A DNA stretch of 64,000 nt from Cryobacterium sp. CG_9.6. GTDB taxonomy: Bacteria; Actinomycetota; Actinomycetes; Actinomycetales; Microbacteriaceae. The translations under genes were made by a program, and so were the position numbers. Under the pieces are notes generated by a model that worked only from the letters and a program-made list of their open reading frames with translations, ran no database searches and was not told the DNA's origin. Of the stretch, positions 8,986 through 17,880 are shown in pieces; positions within the stretch are counted from its first letter, which is position 1; each line of letters starts with the position of its first letter. Location of the stretch: the NCBI RefSeq assembly GCF_029893365.1, contig NZ_JARXUZ010000001.1:558001-622000 (forward strand), read 5' to 3'.

Positions 8986-9639
8986 ATGTACCGCTACAGA
9001 GTGGCCTTGATCGATGACCACGAGATCGTCGCACGCGGATTTGCCGAACTCTTCTCAACGATCCACAACATTCACGTTGTGGCCACCGTCGCCACCGTTT
9101 CGGAACTCCTCGAGAAGACTCCTCCCGAGGAAAAGATTGACCTCGTCATCCTCGACCTTCGCCTCTCCGACGGCTCGACGGTGTCGAGCAACGTTCATCG
9201 CCTGCGGGAACGCGGAGCCGACGTGCTGGCCTTCACCGGTGGGGACGATGCACAGCTGATGCGCTCCGCGGCTCGATCGGGTGTGCTGGGCGTCGTTCGC
9301 AAGTCGGAACCAGCCAACGTTCTCCTTGATGTTGTTGCACGCGCCGCCGTGGGAGAGACGATAGCGTCAACCGACTGGGCTGCGGCCCTGGACGGCGACC
9401 CGGAGCTGTCCGATGCCGCTCTGAGCCCCCGTGAGCGTCAGGTGCTTTCTCTGTACGCGGCCGGAGCCAAAGCGCCCCTGGTCGCGTCGCGGACGGGATT
9501 GTCCGAGTCCACGGTGATTGACTACATCCGTCGCGTGCGGTCAAAATATGAGCGGGTGGGACGGCCAGCGAACACCAAGATCGATCTGTATAAGCGGGCG
9601 CTCGAGGACGGGATTCTGCCCATACCCGGGCATCCATGA
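8986..9639 (+). CDS. LuxR/NarL-type response regulator
   Basis: A 217-residue regulator. The receiver domain has ALIDDHEIVARG at the N-terminus and phospho-acceptor Asp57 in VILDLRLSDGS. The C-terminal LuxR-type helix-turn-helix (about residues 145-200) has LSPRERQVLSLYAAGAK and SESTVIDYIRRVRSKY. ATG 8986 is preferred over an in-frame upstream codon at 8920 because GGTGAGAG precedes it and the receiver fold begins there. It lies between the split sensor pair and the fused sensor; its coding end is about 70 bases before the likely start of the latter. I infer that it is the shared output of these sensors. Confidence 0.9.
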   Translation: MYRYRVALIDDHEIVARGFAELFSTIHNIHVVATVATVSELLEKTPPEEKIDLVILDLRLSDGSTVSSNVHRLRERGADVLAFTGGDDAQLMRSAARSGVLGVVRKSEPANVLLDVVARAAVGETIASTDWAAALDGDPELSDAALSPRERQVLSLYAAGAKAPLVASRTGLSESTVIDYIRRVRSKYERVGRPANTKIDLYKRALEDGILPIPGHP

Positions 9640-9712
9640 CCCCACACGGCTTGTGTGGGCAGAGCAGAGGTTCTTTCCGTTTGACGACGAGCACCGAGGC
9701 GGCGAGTCCCCG

Positions 9713-12046
9713 GTGTCCACGGTAACGACCGAGGCGCAGCTGCGCGTCGATGACAGGGAGCCTGATCCCGTGGCCGACGGTGCCCGGGACCGGTTAGCCC
9801 GCCTGATGTACGCCGCTGTGGGCGGTGGAGCCATCATCTTCGGCGCTCTCTCCCTGCAACCGTTCCTCGCGCAGGCACACCGTCCCTCGCTGGGAGTGTC
9901 GTGGCTTGCCTGGCTGCTGGTGTGTGGGCTCCCGATCGTCTCGGCACTGCTGTCCCGCCGAGCACCGCACTCCGTTCTGCGTGCCCTCGCTCTGGTGCAC
10001 GGAGCGGTGCTGTTAAGCGCTCTAGTGGGATGGCTCATTCTGGGCGCTCAGGCGCTGCCGCAGGAAGTCGGAAGTCCGTGGATACTCCTGTTTGTGGGCG
10101 TGGCGTGCGTGGCCATAGCCGTGGCCGAGCGTGCCTATCTGGTGTGGGTTTTCGTTGTCGTGGCCTGCACACTCAGCGGACTCGTGCGCGCCGTCACCAC
10201 CCCCAACGTGCGGCCCGCGCTCATTGGCGTGGAAGACGGCCTGTATTCGCTTCTGGTCATCAGCGTGTTCATTGGTTTTACTCTCGCGTTCCGCCGGAGC
10301 GCCCGGTGGGTGGAGGTAGCCGTTCGGCTGTCTGCGGTGGCCGATGCTCGAGCCGCGTCTCGAAACGCGCGAGTCCGAGAACGGCAGATGATCGATGCGC
10401 TGGTGCACGACAGTGTCATCTCGATCCTGCTGGTCGCGGGTCTCGGGCGCGCGGATATGGCGGTCATCTCCGGCCAGGCCGCCGCCACGCTCAGCAAGCT
10501 GGACGCCCTCAGTGGGCCGATTGAATTTGAGATGGTGCCGCGCTCGAGTGTGTGGTTGCGTCTTCAGGCTCTCACTGCCCAGCTGGCTCCAACGGCAATC
10601 CTGCGCACCGAGCTCCACCTGGAACGAATGATTCCGCTCGGGGTTGGTGAGGCCGTTCTGGGCGCTGTCGGGGAGGCGCTTCGTAATTCCGTGGCATCGG
10701 CCGGCGTGGGGCACCGGCACCGGGTCACGCGTCGAGTCACCGTGCGACCTGCGGGAGGCGGCATCCAGGTGCTCGTGACCGATGATGGTGCTGGGTTCGA
10801 GCCGTCACTCGTGCCCGCCGAGCGACTCGGCATCACCCAGAGCATCGTTGGCCGCATGCAGCGCGTGAATGGGGGGTCCGCCGTCGTGAGCTCCCGCCCC
10901 GGTCGCGGTACCGAGGTGGTGATTACCTGGCTTCCCCCCGCTGCGATCACCGCGTTACCGCTGCTTGCGATACAGACGTCGGACACGGCGGCGGGACACG
11001 ATGACACCACCGAGAGGCCACTCACCACCCCTCGCCCCGTGACTCTCCCGGGGACTCTGGGGCTGTCCACCCCGCTGGCGCGCAGTGTGCTCGCCCTGTT
11101 CATCGGGCTTCACGCGATTTTCGCCTTCGCGGATACCGAACGGGTCTGGCTCTCCCTCGACCGTGTGGGAGAGGTCCTGGCTCTTCTCACGGTGTCGGCG
11201 GCTGCGGTGTGGATTATGTTGCCGGCCCAAGATCCGTTTCCTCGTCTCCGAACCGTCGGCATCCTCGCCCTCTGTGGGGTCAGTGCCAGCATTATGTTCC
11301 TGCAGGTATCCCCGCTCGATGGGCGACTGTTCGCGCACTGGCAGCTCGGGGCGGTGACTCTCGTTCTTGTTGTTCTCGTGGCACGTGGCCGACAGGGCTG
11401 GGCGTGGGTGGGCTACGCGGCGCTCGCCGTGGCTACCATTCTCTGGGCGCTGGCCTACGGTATGCCGCTCGCGGACAGCGTGAATCTGGTCATGCAGAAT
11501 GCCGGAACCCTGATGGTTGGTTCCCTCTTTGCGGTGGGGCTCCGTCGCTCTGCTCGCAGTCTCACCCTGCTCGTTCGCGAGCGCGGCACTCGGGCGTCCG
11601 CTGAAGCCACGAGCAGCGCTGAAGTGGAGGAACGTGAGATGCAGCTGGCGCGAGTGAACGCGCTGGCTCGTCCTGCTCTCGAACGGCTGATGCAGGCCAC
11701 CCCGCTCAGTCCCGCGGAGGAGGCCGAATGTCTGCTGGTCGAGGCAAGCCTGCGCGACGCTATCCGCGCACGGAGCCTTTTCGTGGAACCGATCATTTCC
11801 GCGACACGCGCCGCGCGGTCCCGCGGCGTCGAGGTGACCCTGCTCGATGACAGCGGCGATTCAGCGCTCACCGATGTAAAGGTTTTGGCCCAGCTCGTGG
11901 CTCACGAACTGAATGACTTGAAATTCGGCCGCTTCACCGTTCGGATTCTCCCCGCTGCACGCGTCGAACTGGCAACAATCGTGGTGGAGTCGGTTGAGCA
12001 TCGCATGATGATTGTAGCCAGCGATGGAAGCACCTCCGACGCCTAA
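9713..12046 (+). CDS. Large membrane sensor histidine kinase, fused two-module type
   Basis: About 777 residues from GTG 9713, the start I prefer; the frame is open back into the regulator gene, and GAGGCGGCGAG precedes this GTG. Module 1 has membrane helices (about 20-205), a dimerisation helix with ALVHDSV (probable phospho-acceptor His232) and an ATPase domain with GEALRNSVASAG, VTDDGAGF and the closing RPGRGTEVVITW. Module 2 has a second set of membrane helices (about 455-640) and a soluble helical tail. This order equals the two separate genes at 5587-8105 placed end to end. It probably phosphorylates the LuxR-type regulator encoded just upstream. Here the His is present, unlike in the split copy. 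Confidence 0.82.
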   Translation: MSTVTTEAQLRVDDREPDPVADGARDRLARLMYAAVGGGAIIFGALSLQPFLAQAHRPSLGVSWLAWLLVCGLPIVSALLSRRAPHSVLRALALVHGAVLLSALVGWLILGAQALPQEVGSPWILLFVGVACVAIAVAERAYLVWVFVVVACTLSGLVRAVTTPNVRPALIGVEDGLYSLLVISVFIGFTLAFRRSARWVEVAVRLSAVADARAASRNARVRERQMIDALVHDSVISILLVAGLGRADMAVISGQAAATLSKLDALSGPIEFEMVPRSSVWLRLQALTAQLAPTAILRTELHLERMIPLGVGEAVLGAVGEALRNSVASAGVGHRHRVTRRVTVRPAGGGIQVLVTDDGAGFEPSLVPAERLGITQSIVGRMQRVNGGSAVVSSRPGRGTEVVITWLPPAAITALPLLAIQTSDTAAGHDDTTERPLTTPRPVTLPGTLGLSTPLARSVLALFIGLHAIFAFADTERVWLSLDRVGEVLALLTVSAAAVWIMLPAQDPFPRLRTVGILALCGVSASIMFLQVSPLDGRLFAHWQLGAVTLVLVVLVARGRQGWAWVGYAALAVATILWALAYGMPLADSVNLVMQNAGTLMVGSLFAVGLRRSARSLTLLVRERGTRASAEATSSAEVEEREMQLARVNALARPALERLMQATPLSPAEEAECLLVEASLRDAIRARSLFVEPIISATRAARSRGVEVTLLDDSGDSALTDVKVLAQLVAHELNDLKFGRFTVRILPAARVELATIVVESVEHRMMIVASDGSTSDA

Positions 12047-12066
12047 AAAGTTAACGGTCACGCCAA

Positions 12067-12369
12067 CTACGTGGCGATCGGCTCCGGAACGATCTGCAGC
12101 CCCGCAGAAGAATTTGCCGACAGTGAGAGAGCTTCAATCCACTCGCGATTGAGGGCAGGAAGGCGGCTGCCAAAATACTTGTAGGCCAGGGGGATGCTTG
12201 GGTGGAGCCAGATTGTGCTGCGCCCACCGCCGGCGAGGGGGTCGTCACGCCACGAGAAGTAGAAGCTTTCCCCACGTCGAAGTTTTGTTCCGATCACGAG
12301 CTGAATGTGGGCAAGGACTCGATCGTCGAAATCAGCCGTCAGGCTTGAGTCGTAGATCAGTTTGCCCAT
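12067..12369 (-). CDS. DUF7882-type small protein (MGKLIY family)
   Basis: A 100-residue soluble protein beginning MGKLIYDSSLTADFDDRVLA, followed by a conserved core containing KLRRGESFYFSW and FGSRLPALNREWIEAL. This family is common in Microbacteriaceae, is sometimes mislabelled as ATP-dependent DNA ligase, and has no established function. I use the ATG at 12369 rather than the one at 12375 because GGAG is seven bases before it and only one base before the other. It faces the large sensor gene, with only 20 bases between their stops. Confidence 0.8.
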   Translation of the reverse strand: MGKLIYDSSLTADFDDRVLAHIQLVIGTKLRRGESFYFSWRDDPLAGGGRSTIWLHPSIPLAYKYFGSRLPALNREWIEALSLSANSSAGLQIVPEPIAT

Positions 12370-12533
12370 GTTCATGCTCCACTATTTTCAGACGGACTCG
12401 GGCTCTGCGAAGAACCTGATCGCGTTGTGAAAAAACGCAGCCCATGGCCTCATTCCCACGATGAGAGTGTGCGTTCTCGAGGCTCTCTCAGCTTAGTAAC
12501 CGCCGTTGCCGCAAAGACGTCACCGAGCCCCTT

Positions 12534-12560
12534 CGGTACCCCCCAAGTCGGGGGGTACCG
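12534..12560 (-). terminator. Perfect 11-pair hairpin downstream of the CPBP protease gene
   Basis: CGGTACCCCCC and GGGGGGTACCG flank a five-base loop. It lies 14 bases past the stop of the leftward CPBP gene and would form in RNA from either strand. No T-run follows on the minus strand, so it is a terminator-like hairpin rather than a textbook terminator. Confidence 0.6.
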
Positions 12561-12574
12561 CGCTCCCAAATGAG

Positions 12575-13306
12575 CTACGTGGTGAGAAGAGCCGGAACGA
12601 TCACGATCGCATTAAAGGTCATGTGGGCAATGATCGCCCCGCCGAGGCGACCGGTCTCCACGGTGAGCAGGGCCGCCAAGATTCCGAAAACAAACGTCGA
12701 AATACCCACCACGAGTGCGCCAGTCACGGTGCTCGCGGTGAGGGTATGTACGAGTGCGAAGGTTAATGCACTGACCACAATCGAGATCACCACCGATGTC
12801 CTCGCCCCTCCATTCGACGCTCGAATCGAGCCGAGCAGGGAGCGCAGCAGCAGCCCACGAAAGAAAATTTCTTCTATAACAGGCGCGATCAAGACGGGAG
12901 CCAGCGCGGTGCCGAATATCCACCAGGCGTCGTAGACGGTCTCGCCGAATGTCACCGTTCCCGAGGAAATGTGTCCATAGCCCAAAGCTTCTGCGCTGGT
13001 GGCAACCAGGCGCGCGAGCAACCCAATTGACAGGCCCCAGACGAGATCGAGTGGTCGAAGCTTCAGTGCGAGTGCGAGTGCGAGTGCGAACCCGTGCCAG
13101 CGCCATGCCGCAGCCACGGCCCCCAGGAGTGGAAGCCAGACAAGCAAATAGCTCAGTAGCTCACGCAGATGCGCGTCAGTTACCCAGAAAAGTGGGGCGG
13201 ATAACCCCGTAAGCACAAGTAGCACACTGGCGAGCACGACACCGGCCGTGGCATCAGTGAGGCAGCGGCGGGCATCGAATCCTCGGGGTGTCCCGACTGT
13301 GCTCAT
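12575..13306 (-). CDS. CPBP family intramembrane metalloprotease
   Basis: A 243-residue membrane protein of the CAAX protease/bacteriocin-processing family. About seven hydrophobic helices are visible. The conserved EEIFFRGLLLRSLLG motif (EExxxR) sits in the middle, FALVH supplies the second motif, and HMTFNA the third. Members of this family cleave within membranes or act in peptide maturation or immunity; the substrate here is unknown. ATG 13306 is favoured over TTG 13357. A tract of four GAGTGC-type hexamers codes for an ALALALA run in one helix. It is divergent from the exopolysaccharide kinase gene. Confidence 0.85.
   Translation of the reverse strand: MSTVGTPRGFDARRCLTDATAGVVLASVLLVLTGLSAPLFWVTDAHLRELLSYLLVWLPLLGAVAAAWRWHGFALALALALKLRPLDLVWGLSIGLLARLVATSAEALGYGHISSGTVTFGETVYDAWWIFGTALAPVLIAPVIEEIFFRGLLLRSLLGSIRASNGGARTSVVISIVVSALTFALVHTLTASTVTGALVVGISTFVFGILAALLTVETGRLGGAIIAHMTFNAIVIVPALLTT
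13066..13092 (+). repeat. Hexanucleotide microsatellite inside the CPBP gene
   Basis: About four tandem TGCGAG units on the plus strand, read as repeated Ala-Leu pairs on the coding strand. Gains or losses of a unit would stay in frame. Confidence 0.85.
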
Positions 13307-13513
13307 GCCCCCACGGTAGTGCGATGTTCCCGAGAAGACGGGCGTTGAGGCCGGCAATCTTCACCGCAGGAATCTCCTCGCGCGCGACGCACCCTTGAGG
13401 CGGCACGGTTTCACGATCCCACAGAGAAGCATCCGGGAGGCAAGGTAATTTTTCCTCATCTATGGCACAATGTTCGCGCAGACCGTAGTGCACGGCGTGA
13501 GAAAGGCTGTCGA

Positions 13514-15001
13514 GTGGAACTTCGCGACTATCTTCGCATCCTGCATAAAAGCTGGGTACTTATTCTGCTCATCGCCCTCTTTGTCGTAGCCGTGGCTTCG
13601 GTCTACGCTCTCACCCAGACGCCGAAGTTCAACGCCACGAGCAAGGTTTTCGTGTCCACACAGTCCGGTGGCACCACTTCCGAACTCGTCCAGGGCAGTA
13701 GCTTCACCGTTCAGCGAGTGAAGACTTATTCTGACCTGGTCAGGACCCCTATAGTCCTACTCCCCGTCATCAGTAATCTGCAACTCGGCGTCACGAGTGA
13801 TGCTCTTGCCAGCCGAGTCACGGCATCGGCACCGCTGGATACAACCATCATTGACATCACGGTCTCCGATACCGACCCGGTCCGTGCCGCAGCCACGGCT
13901 AATTCCATTTCGGCAAGCCTCACCGCCGTCGTTGAAGATATCGAGACTCCCGCTCAGCCCAACGCTGTGTCACCGGTGAAGCTCACCCGCGCGCAGGAGG
14001 CAACAGTTCCATCCACACCGGTCAGTCCCAATGTGCCGCTCACGATTATTCTGGGTGCTGCCTTGGGCCTCGCCCTCGGGGTGGCCGCCGCTGTTTTTCG
14101 CGAGACTCTGGAGACCCGTATTCGCAACGAGCGGGACGTTCAGCAGATCACGGCCGTACCCATACTCGGTGGCATAGTTTTTGATCCCAAGGCCTCGGAG
14201 CGCCCGCTCATCGTTCACGTTGACCCCCGAAGCCCACGTGCAGAGTCGTTCCGAACGTTGCGCACCAATTTGCAGTTCCTGGATGTGGGTCGTTCCGACC
14301 GGTCCTTTGTTGTGACGTCATCGGTGCAGAGTGAGGGTAAAAGTACCACCGGTGCTAACCTTGCCATCGCTCTGGCCGATGCTGGCGCCCGAGTGCTCCT
14401 CGTTGACGCTGACCTTCGACGTCCCAAGATAGCGGACTACATGGGGATCGAGGGTGTGGTTGGCCTCACCGACGTTCTTATCGGCCGCGCAGCGCTCCGC
14501 GATGTATTGCAGCCGTGGGGCACTGGCCACTTATTCGTTCTGCCGGCTGGGCATGTGCCACCCAACCCGAGTGAACTCCTCGGATCCACCAGAATGGGGC
14601 TGCTCATCGCCGAACTGAACAGCATGTTCGATGTTGTTCTTTTTGACACCCCGCCGTTGCTCCCGGTAACGGATGCCGCGATTCTCGCCAAAAATGTGGG
14701 TGGGGTCATCTTGGTTGTTGCCGCTGGACGAACCCACAAGAACCAGCTTGTCGGTGCCATCTCCGCCCTGGACAATGTGGGAGCGTCCATTTCTGGACTT
14801 GTTCTGACGATGCTGCCTGCCAAGGGCCCCGATGCCTACGGCTACGGCAGCTATGGCTATGGCTATGGCTATGGCTATGGCGCGGGCTACGGCGCTGAAC
14901 CCGGAGATGTGAACCCGGCGGGGGCGGAAACCACCGCCGGGCCGTCCTCGCCCGACTCCGCCCGCACCTCCGTCACGCGCCGCACCAAGCTCCGCGAGTA
15001 A
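13514..15001 (+). CDS. Wzz-like chain-length regulator fused to a tyrosine autokinase (BY-kinase)
   Basis: A 495-residue protein from GTG 13514 (AGAAAGG upstream). The N-terminal Wzz domain has membrane helices near residues 15-35 and 175-195. The cytoplasmic BY-kinase domain has Walker A SEGKSTTGANL, Walker A' LLVDADLRRPK and Walker B VLFDTPPLLPVTDA. The C-terminus has a tail with eight tyrosines in YG repeats, the usual autophosphorylation cluster. Such proteins control polymerisation and export of capsule or exopolysaccharide and cycle between oligomeric states. No low-molecular-weight tyrosine phosphatase (Wzb) gene is visible in the window. First gene of the polysaccharide locus. Confidence 0.93.
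   Translation: MELRDYLRILHKSWVLILLIALFVVAVASVYALTQTPKFNATSKVFVSTQSGGTTSELVQGSSFTVQRVKTYSDLVRTPIVLLPVISNLQLGVTSDALASRVTASAPLDTTIIDITVSDTDPVRAAATANSISASLTAVVEDIETPAQPNAVSPVKLTRAQEATVPSTPVSPNVPLTIILGAALGLALGVAAAVFRETLETRIRNERDVQQITAVPILGGIVFDPKASERPLIVHVDPRSPRAESFRTLRTNLQFLDVGRSDRSFVVTSSVQSEGKSTTGANLAIALADAGARVLLVDADLRRPKIADYMGIEGVVGLTDVLIGRAALRDVLQPWGTGHLFVLPAGHVPPNPSELLGSTRMGLLIAELNSMFDVVLFDTPPLLPVTDAAILAKNVGGVILVVAAGRTHKNQLVGAISALDNVGASISGLVLTMLPAKGPDAYGYGSYGYGYGYGYGAGYGAEPGDVNPAGAETTAGPSSPDSARTSVTRRTKLRE
14852..14881 (+). repeat. TATGGC hexamer array coding the tyrosine tail
   Basis: Five tandem TATGGC units code for the central YGYGYGYGYG run of the kinase tail. In-frame slippage could change the number of phosphorylatable tyrosines. 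Confidence 0.88.
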
Positions 15002-15105
15002 TCTCAGTGGCTGGATCCGAGGCTCGTTGGGAGAACGTTCACGCTGCAGCGGTAGCCTGAGGGCGCCGTCTTGACACGGTTGCCCTGGACAGGAATGAGA
15101 TCAGC

Positions 15106-16161
15106 ATGAAAGCCGCTCGCTACTACGCCAAAAAAGACATTCGCATCGAAGAGGTGCCCGAACCCGAACTGCGCCCCGGAACCGTGGCGATCGATGTCGC
15201 CTGGTGCGGAATTTGCGGTACCGACCTGCATGAATACCTGGACGGGCCCATTTTTGTTCCGGCGCCGGGGCATCCGCACCCCATTTCGGGTGAAGAAGCA
15301 CCGGTCATCATGGGGCATGAGTTCTCGGGCACCATCACCGCTCTGGGCGAGGGTGTCACCGACCTTGAGGTGGGACAGAACGTTGTCGTGGAGCCCTACA
15401 TCATCGGTTCCGACGTGAAGATTGGGCCGGGAGAGCCGTATCAACTCTCGGCCAACATGAACTTCATCGGTCTGGCTGGTTACGGCGGAGGACTCAGCGA
15501 GAAGATCGTCGTCGAACGCCGCTGGGTGCACCCGATCGGTGATATTCCGCTCGACGTTGCCGCCCTGATCGAACCGCTGTCGGTGGGTCACCACGCCTTC
15601 GTGCGTAGTGGCGCCAAGGCCGGCGACGTGGCGCTGATCGGTGGTGCAGGTCCCATTGGTCTAATGCTCGCGGCTGTGCTCAAGGCCGAGGGCCTCACGG
15701 TGTATATCTCCGAGCTCAGTCAGGCCCGCAAGGACAAGGCCCGCAGCACCGGCGTCGCCGATGTGGTGCTCGACCCGAGCGAGGTCAACGTGGCCGAGGC
15801 GGTGCGTGAACTCACCGGCGGGCTCGGTGTTGACGTGGCTTTCGAGTGCACGAGCGTCAACGTGGTGCTCGACACCCTGCTGGATGCCGTGCGTCCCGCC
15901 GGCGTGGTTGTCAACGTGTCGATCTGGGGTCACCCGGCCACCGTCGACATGCAGAAGCTCGTGCTGAAGGAGATCGACCTGCGCGGAACGATCGCCTACG
16001 CGAACGACCACCCGGCCACGATCAAGCTGGTGCAGGAGGGCAAAGTGAACCTTGAGCCGTTCATCACTGCCCGCATCGCCCTGGACGACCTGATTACCGA
16101 GGGCTTTGATGCCCTCATCAACCACAACGAGACCCAGGTTAAAATTCTCGTTCACCCGTAG
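15106..16161 (+). CDS. Zinc-type medium-chain alcohol dehydrogenase, 2,3-butanediol dehydrogenase-like
   Basis: A 351-residue NAD(P)-dependent medium-chain dehydrogenase. Catalytic-zinc ligands are visible in WCGICGTD (Cys37), GHEFSG (His71-Glu72) and the later EPLSVGHHA segment. The cofactor fold has GGAGPIGLMLAAV. The overall sequence resembles (R,R)-butanediol/acetoin dehydrogenases. The lobe that normally has four structural-zinc cysteines (around residues 105-125) contains none, so this copy seems to hold a single zinc. A TTGACA hexamer lies near 15072. Its place between the autokinase and the polymerase is odd and it may not belong to the polysaccharide pathway. Confidence 0.85.
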   Translation: MKAARYYAKKDIRIEEVPEPELRPGTVAIDVAWCGICGTDLHEYLDGPIFVPAPGHPHPISGEEAPVIMGHEFSGTITALGEGVTDLEVGQNVVVEPYIIGSDVKIGPGEPYQLSANMNFIGLAGYGGGLSEKIVVERRWVHPIGDIPLDVAALIEPLSVGHHAFVRSGAKAGDVALIGGAGPIGLMLAAVLKAEGLTVYISELSQARKDKARSTGVADVVLDPSEVNVAEAVRELTGGLGVDVAFECTSVNVVLDTLLDAVRPAGVVVNVSIWGHPATVDMQKLVLKEIDLRGTIAYANDHPATIKLVQEGKVNLEPFITARIALDDLITEGFDALINHNETQVKILVHP

Positions 16162-16185
16162 CAGCCCGCCCGCAGCGCTACGGTT

Positions 16186-16249
16186 CGAGGCGGATGGTTC
16201 TCCGGAGCCACCCGCCTCGGTGGGCTATCGACCTCTAGCTTTAGCCCAC
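16186..16249 (+). terminator. Tandem hairpins after the dehydrogenase gene
   Basis: The first hairpin pairs CGAGGCGGATGG with CCACCCGCCTCG (16186-16219, one mismatch). The second pairs GTGGGCTA with TAGCCCAC (16220-16249). Neither has a T-run. They separate the dehydrogenase from the polymerase gene. Confidence 0.55.
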
Positions 16250-16358
16250 GATTGATGTCAGGATCAAGCGGTATCGATCGGATTCACCAGTGAGTCGCGA
16301 ACGGGTCCGGGATTCACAGCGGGACTGAAATCGCGGTGATGACCGAAGGGTCGCCGTT

Positions 16359-17759
16359 ATGCACATCAAAGCGGGGGCATCAGCTCGCCGGGGTTCTGGT
16401 CCCACGCCTGAATTTGCCCCGATGTTCCGTTTCTACCTGCCGCTCAAGATCGCTCTTGCCTATCTGCTTGGTACCTTCGGTGTTTTCCTCCTCGGCCCAG
16501 GGGCGGCGGAGGTGAAAAATCTGCCGAGTTTGACATTTTTTGTTCTCTCAGCCGTTGGGCTTTTTGCGCTGGGATATCGCTTGAGTACGACCCACGCGAG
16601 GCACTACAAGACATTTACCGGACAATCACGCGAAGTCACTCCGCTTGTGCGCGCCGTGATTGTTTTTTCCGCTGTCTGGTTCCTCGTGTTTTCGACCGTG
16701 TCCCTCTTTGAATATGGTGCGACCGGGATAGGCGACATCATCAACGCGGCTCTGAACCCTGCTCGAAGCTATCTCAACAAGTTTCAGGTCTACCGTGAGC
16801 AAGCGGCCAGTGGCCGAACGAGTCTGCCGCTTCAAATCGCCGTGTTGACTGGAGCGTTCTACTTTGTGCTGATTCCTCTCACCGTGTATTACTGGCGCAA
16901 CTTGAGCAGCGTGCTCCGATCCCTTGCCGTGTCCGGAGTCGTTGGCTATATTTTCTTTTTTGCGTTCATCGGAACACAAAAAGGTATTGGCGACATCTTC
17001 ATCATGCTCCTAGCCGCACTGGCGGCTTCCGTGGGGAGCCAGCAGGGCCCAACCGCGTCGTCGGGTAGACGGAAACGCACGCGTAAGTGGCTGGTTATTG
17101 CCGCGATCGTACTTTCGTGCGGCTTTGTCATTTACCTCGCCAACGTGCAGGGAGAGCGAATTCGAGACACCAGTGGTGCCGGCAAGTTTGGCGCGAACCC
17201 GGTGCTGACCCAACTTTTTGGAGAGACGTTCTCGCGCGGCATGACGGTTGCGGTCTTTTATCCCACCCATGGGTATCTTGGGCTTTCCAAGAATCTCAGT
17301 GTGCCCTTCGTGTGGTCCGGTGGTGCAAGCATCCCGGCGATTGCGAGCTACAAAACGCAGTATTTCGGAGGTGATGACCCGATGCGGGCGTCCTATCCCG
17401 TGCGTACGGAAGCGGTAACGGGCTGGCCGGCTGGGCTGGTGTGGTCGACCATTTACCCGTGGCTGGCATCAGACCTCACCTTCCCTGGTGCCGCGCTCTT
17501 TATGGGGGCATTCGGCTGGTTCATGGCCCGGATGTGGATCGGGGTTCGGTACGAACGTGACCCGCTCTCACTCGTGCTCTTCGCTGCAAGTGCCCTCATT
17601 CTGGTCTATGTTCCCGCAAACAATCAGCTGATGCAGTCCCGATACACGGCATTGGGATTGATCACCCTGCTCGCGATTTATGTTCTTCGTCGACTCCTTG
17701 GCCCTCGTGCGTCGAGACAACGAACCTCGCAAGACACACTTAGGCCCAGGCGGAGATAG
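16359..17759 (+). CDS. Membrane polysaccharide polymerase, Wzy/O-antigen polymerase-like
   Basis: A 466-residue, very hydrophobic protein with roughly ten to twelve membrane helices and one long periplasmic-type loop (about residues 255-360). Wzy-type polymerases join repeat units on undecaprenyl diphosphate at the outer face of the membrane and are poorly conserved in sequence, so the call rests on topology and on position between a Wzz-kinase and a UDP-glucose dehydrogenase. AAGGGTCG precedes ATG 16359. It could instead be an oligosaccharide ligase. Confidence 0.72.
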   Translation: MHIKAGASARRGSGPTPEFAPMFRFYLPLKIALAYLLGTFGVFLLGPGAAEVKNLPSLTFFVLSAVGLFALGYRLSTTHARHYKTFTGQSREVTPLVRAVIVFSAVWFLVFSTVSLFEYGATGIGDIINAALNPARSYLNKFQVYREQAASGRTSLPLQIAVLTGAFYFVLIPLTVYYWRNLSSVLRSLAVSGVVGYIFFFAFIGTQKGIGDIFIMLLAALAASVGSQQGPTASSGRRKRTRKWLVIAAIVLSCGFVIYLANVQGERIRDTSGAGKFGANPVLTQLFGETFSRGMTVAVFYPTHGYLGLSKNLSVPFVWSGGASIPAIASYKTQYFGGDDPMRASYPVRTEAVTGWPAGLVWSTIYPWLASDLTFPGAALFMGAFGWFMARMWIGVRYERDPLSLVLFAASALILVYVPANNQLMQSRYTALGLITLLAIYVLRRLLGPRASRQRTSQDTLRPRRR

Positions 17760-17880
17760 TACGACTTCTCTGCGCGTGGTCTGGCAAAGCTCCTGATGAG
17801 GCTCGGACCCGGTGGGAGGACGCCGAGTGGCAGAGGGAACGCCCTCAGCGCCGATAGGGTCGAAGTATGAGGAATAAAGC

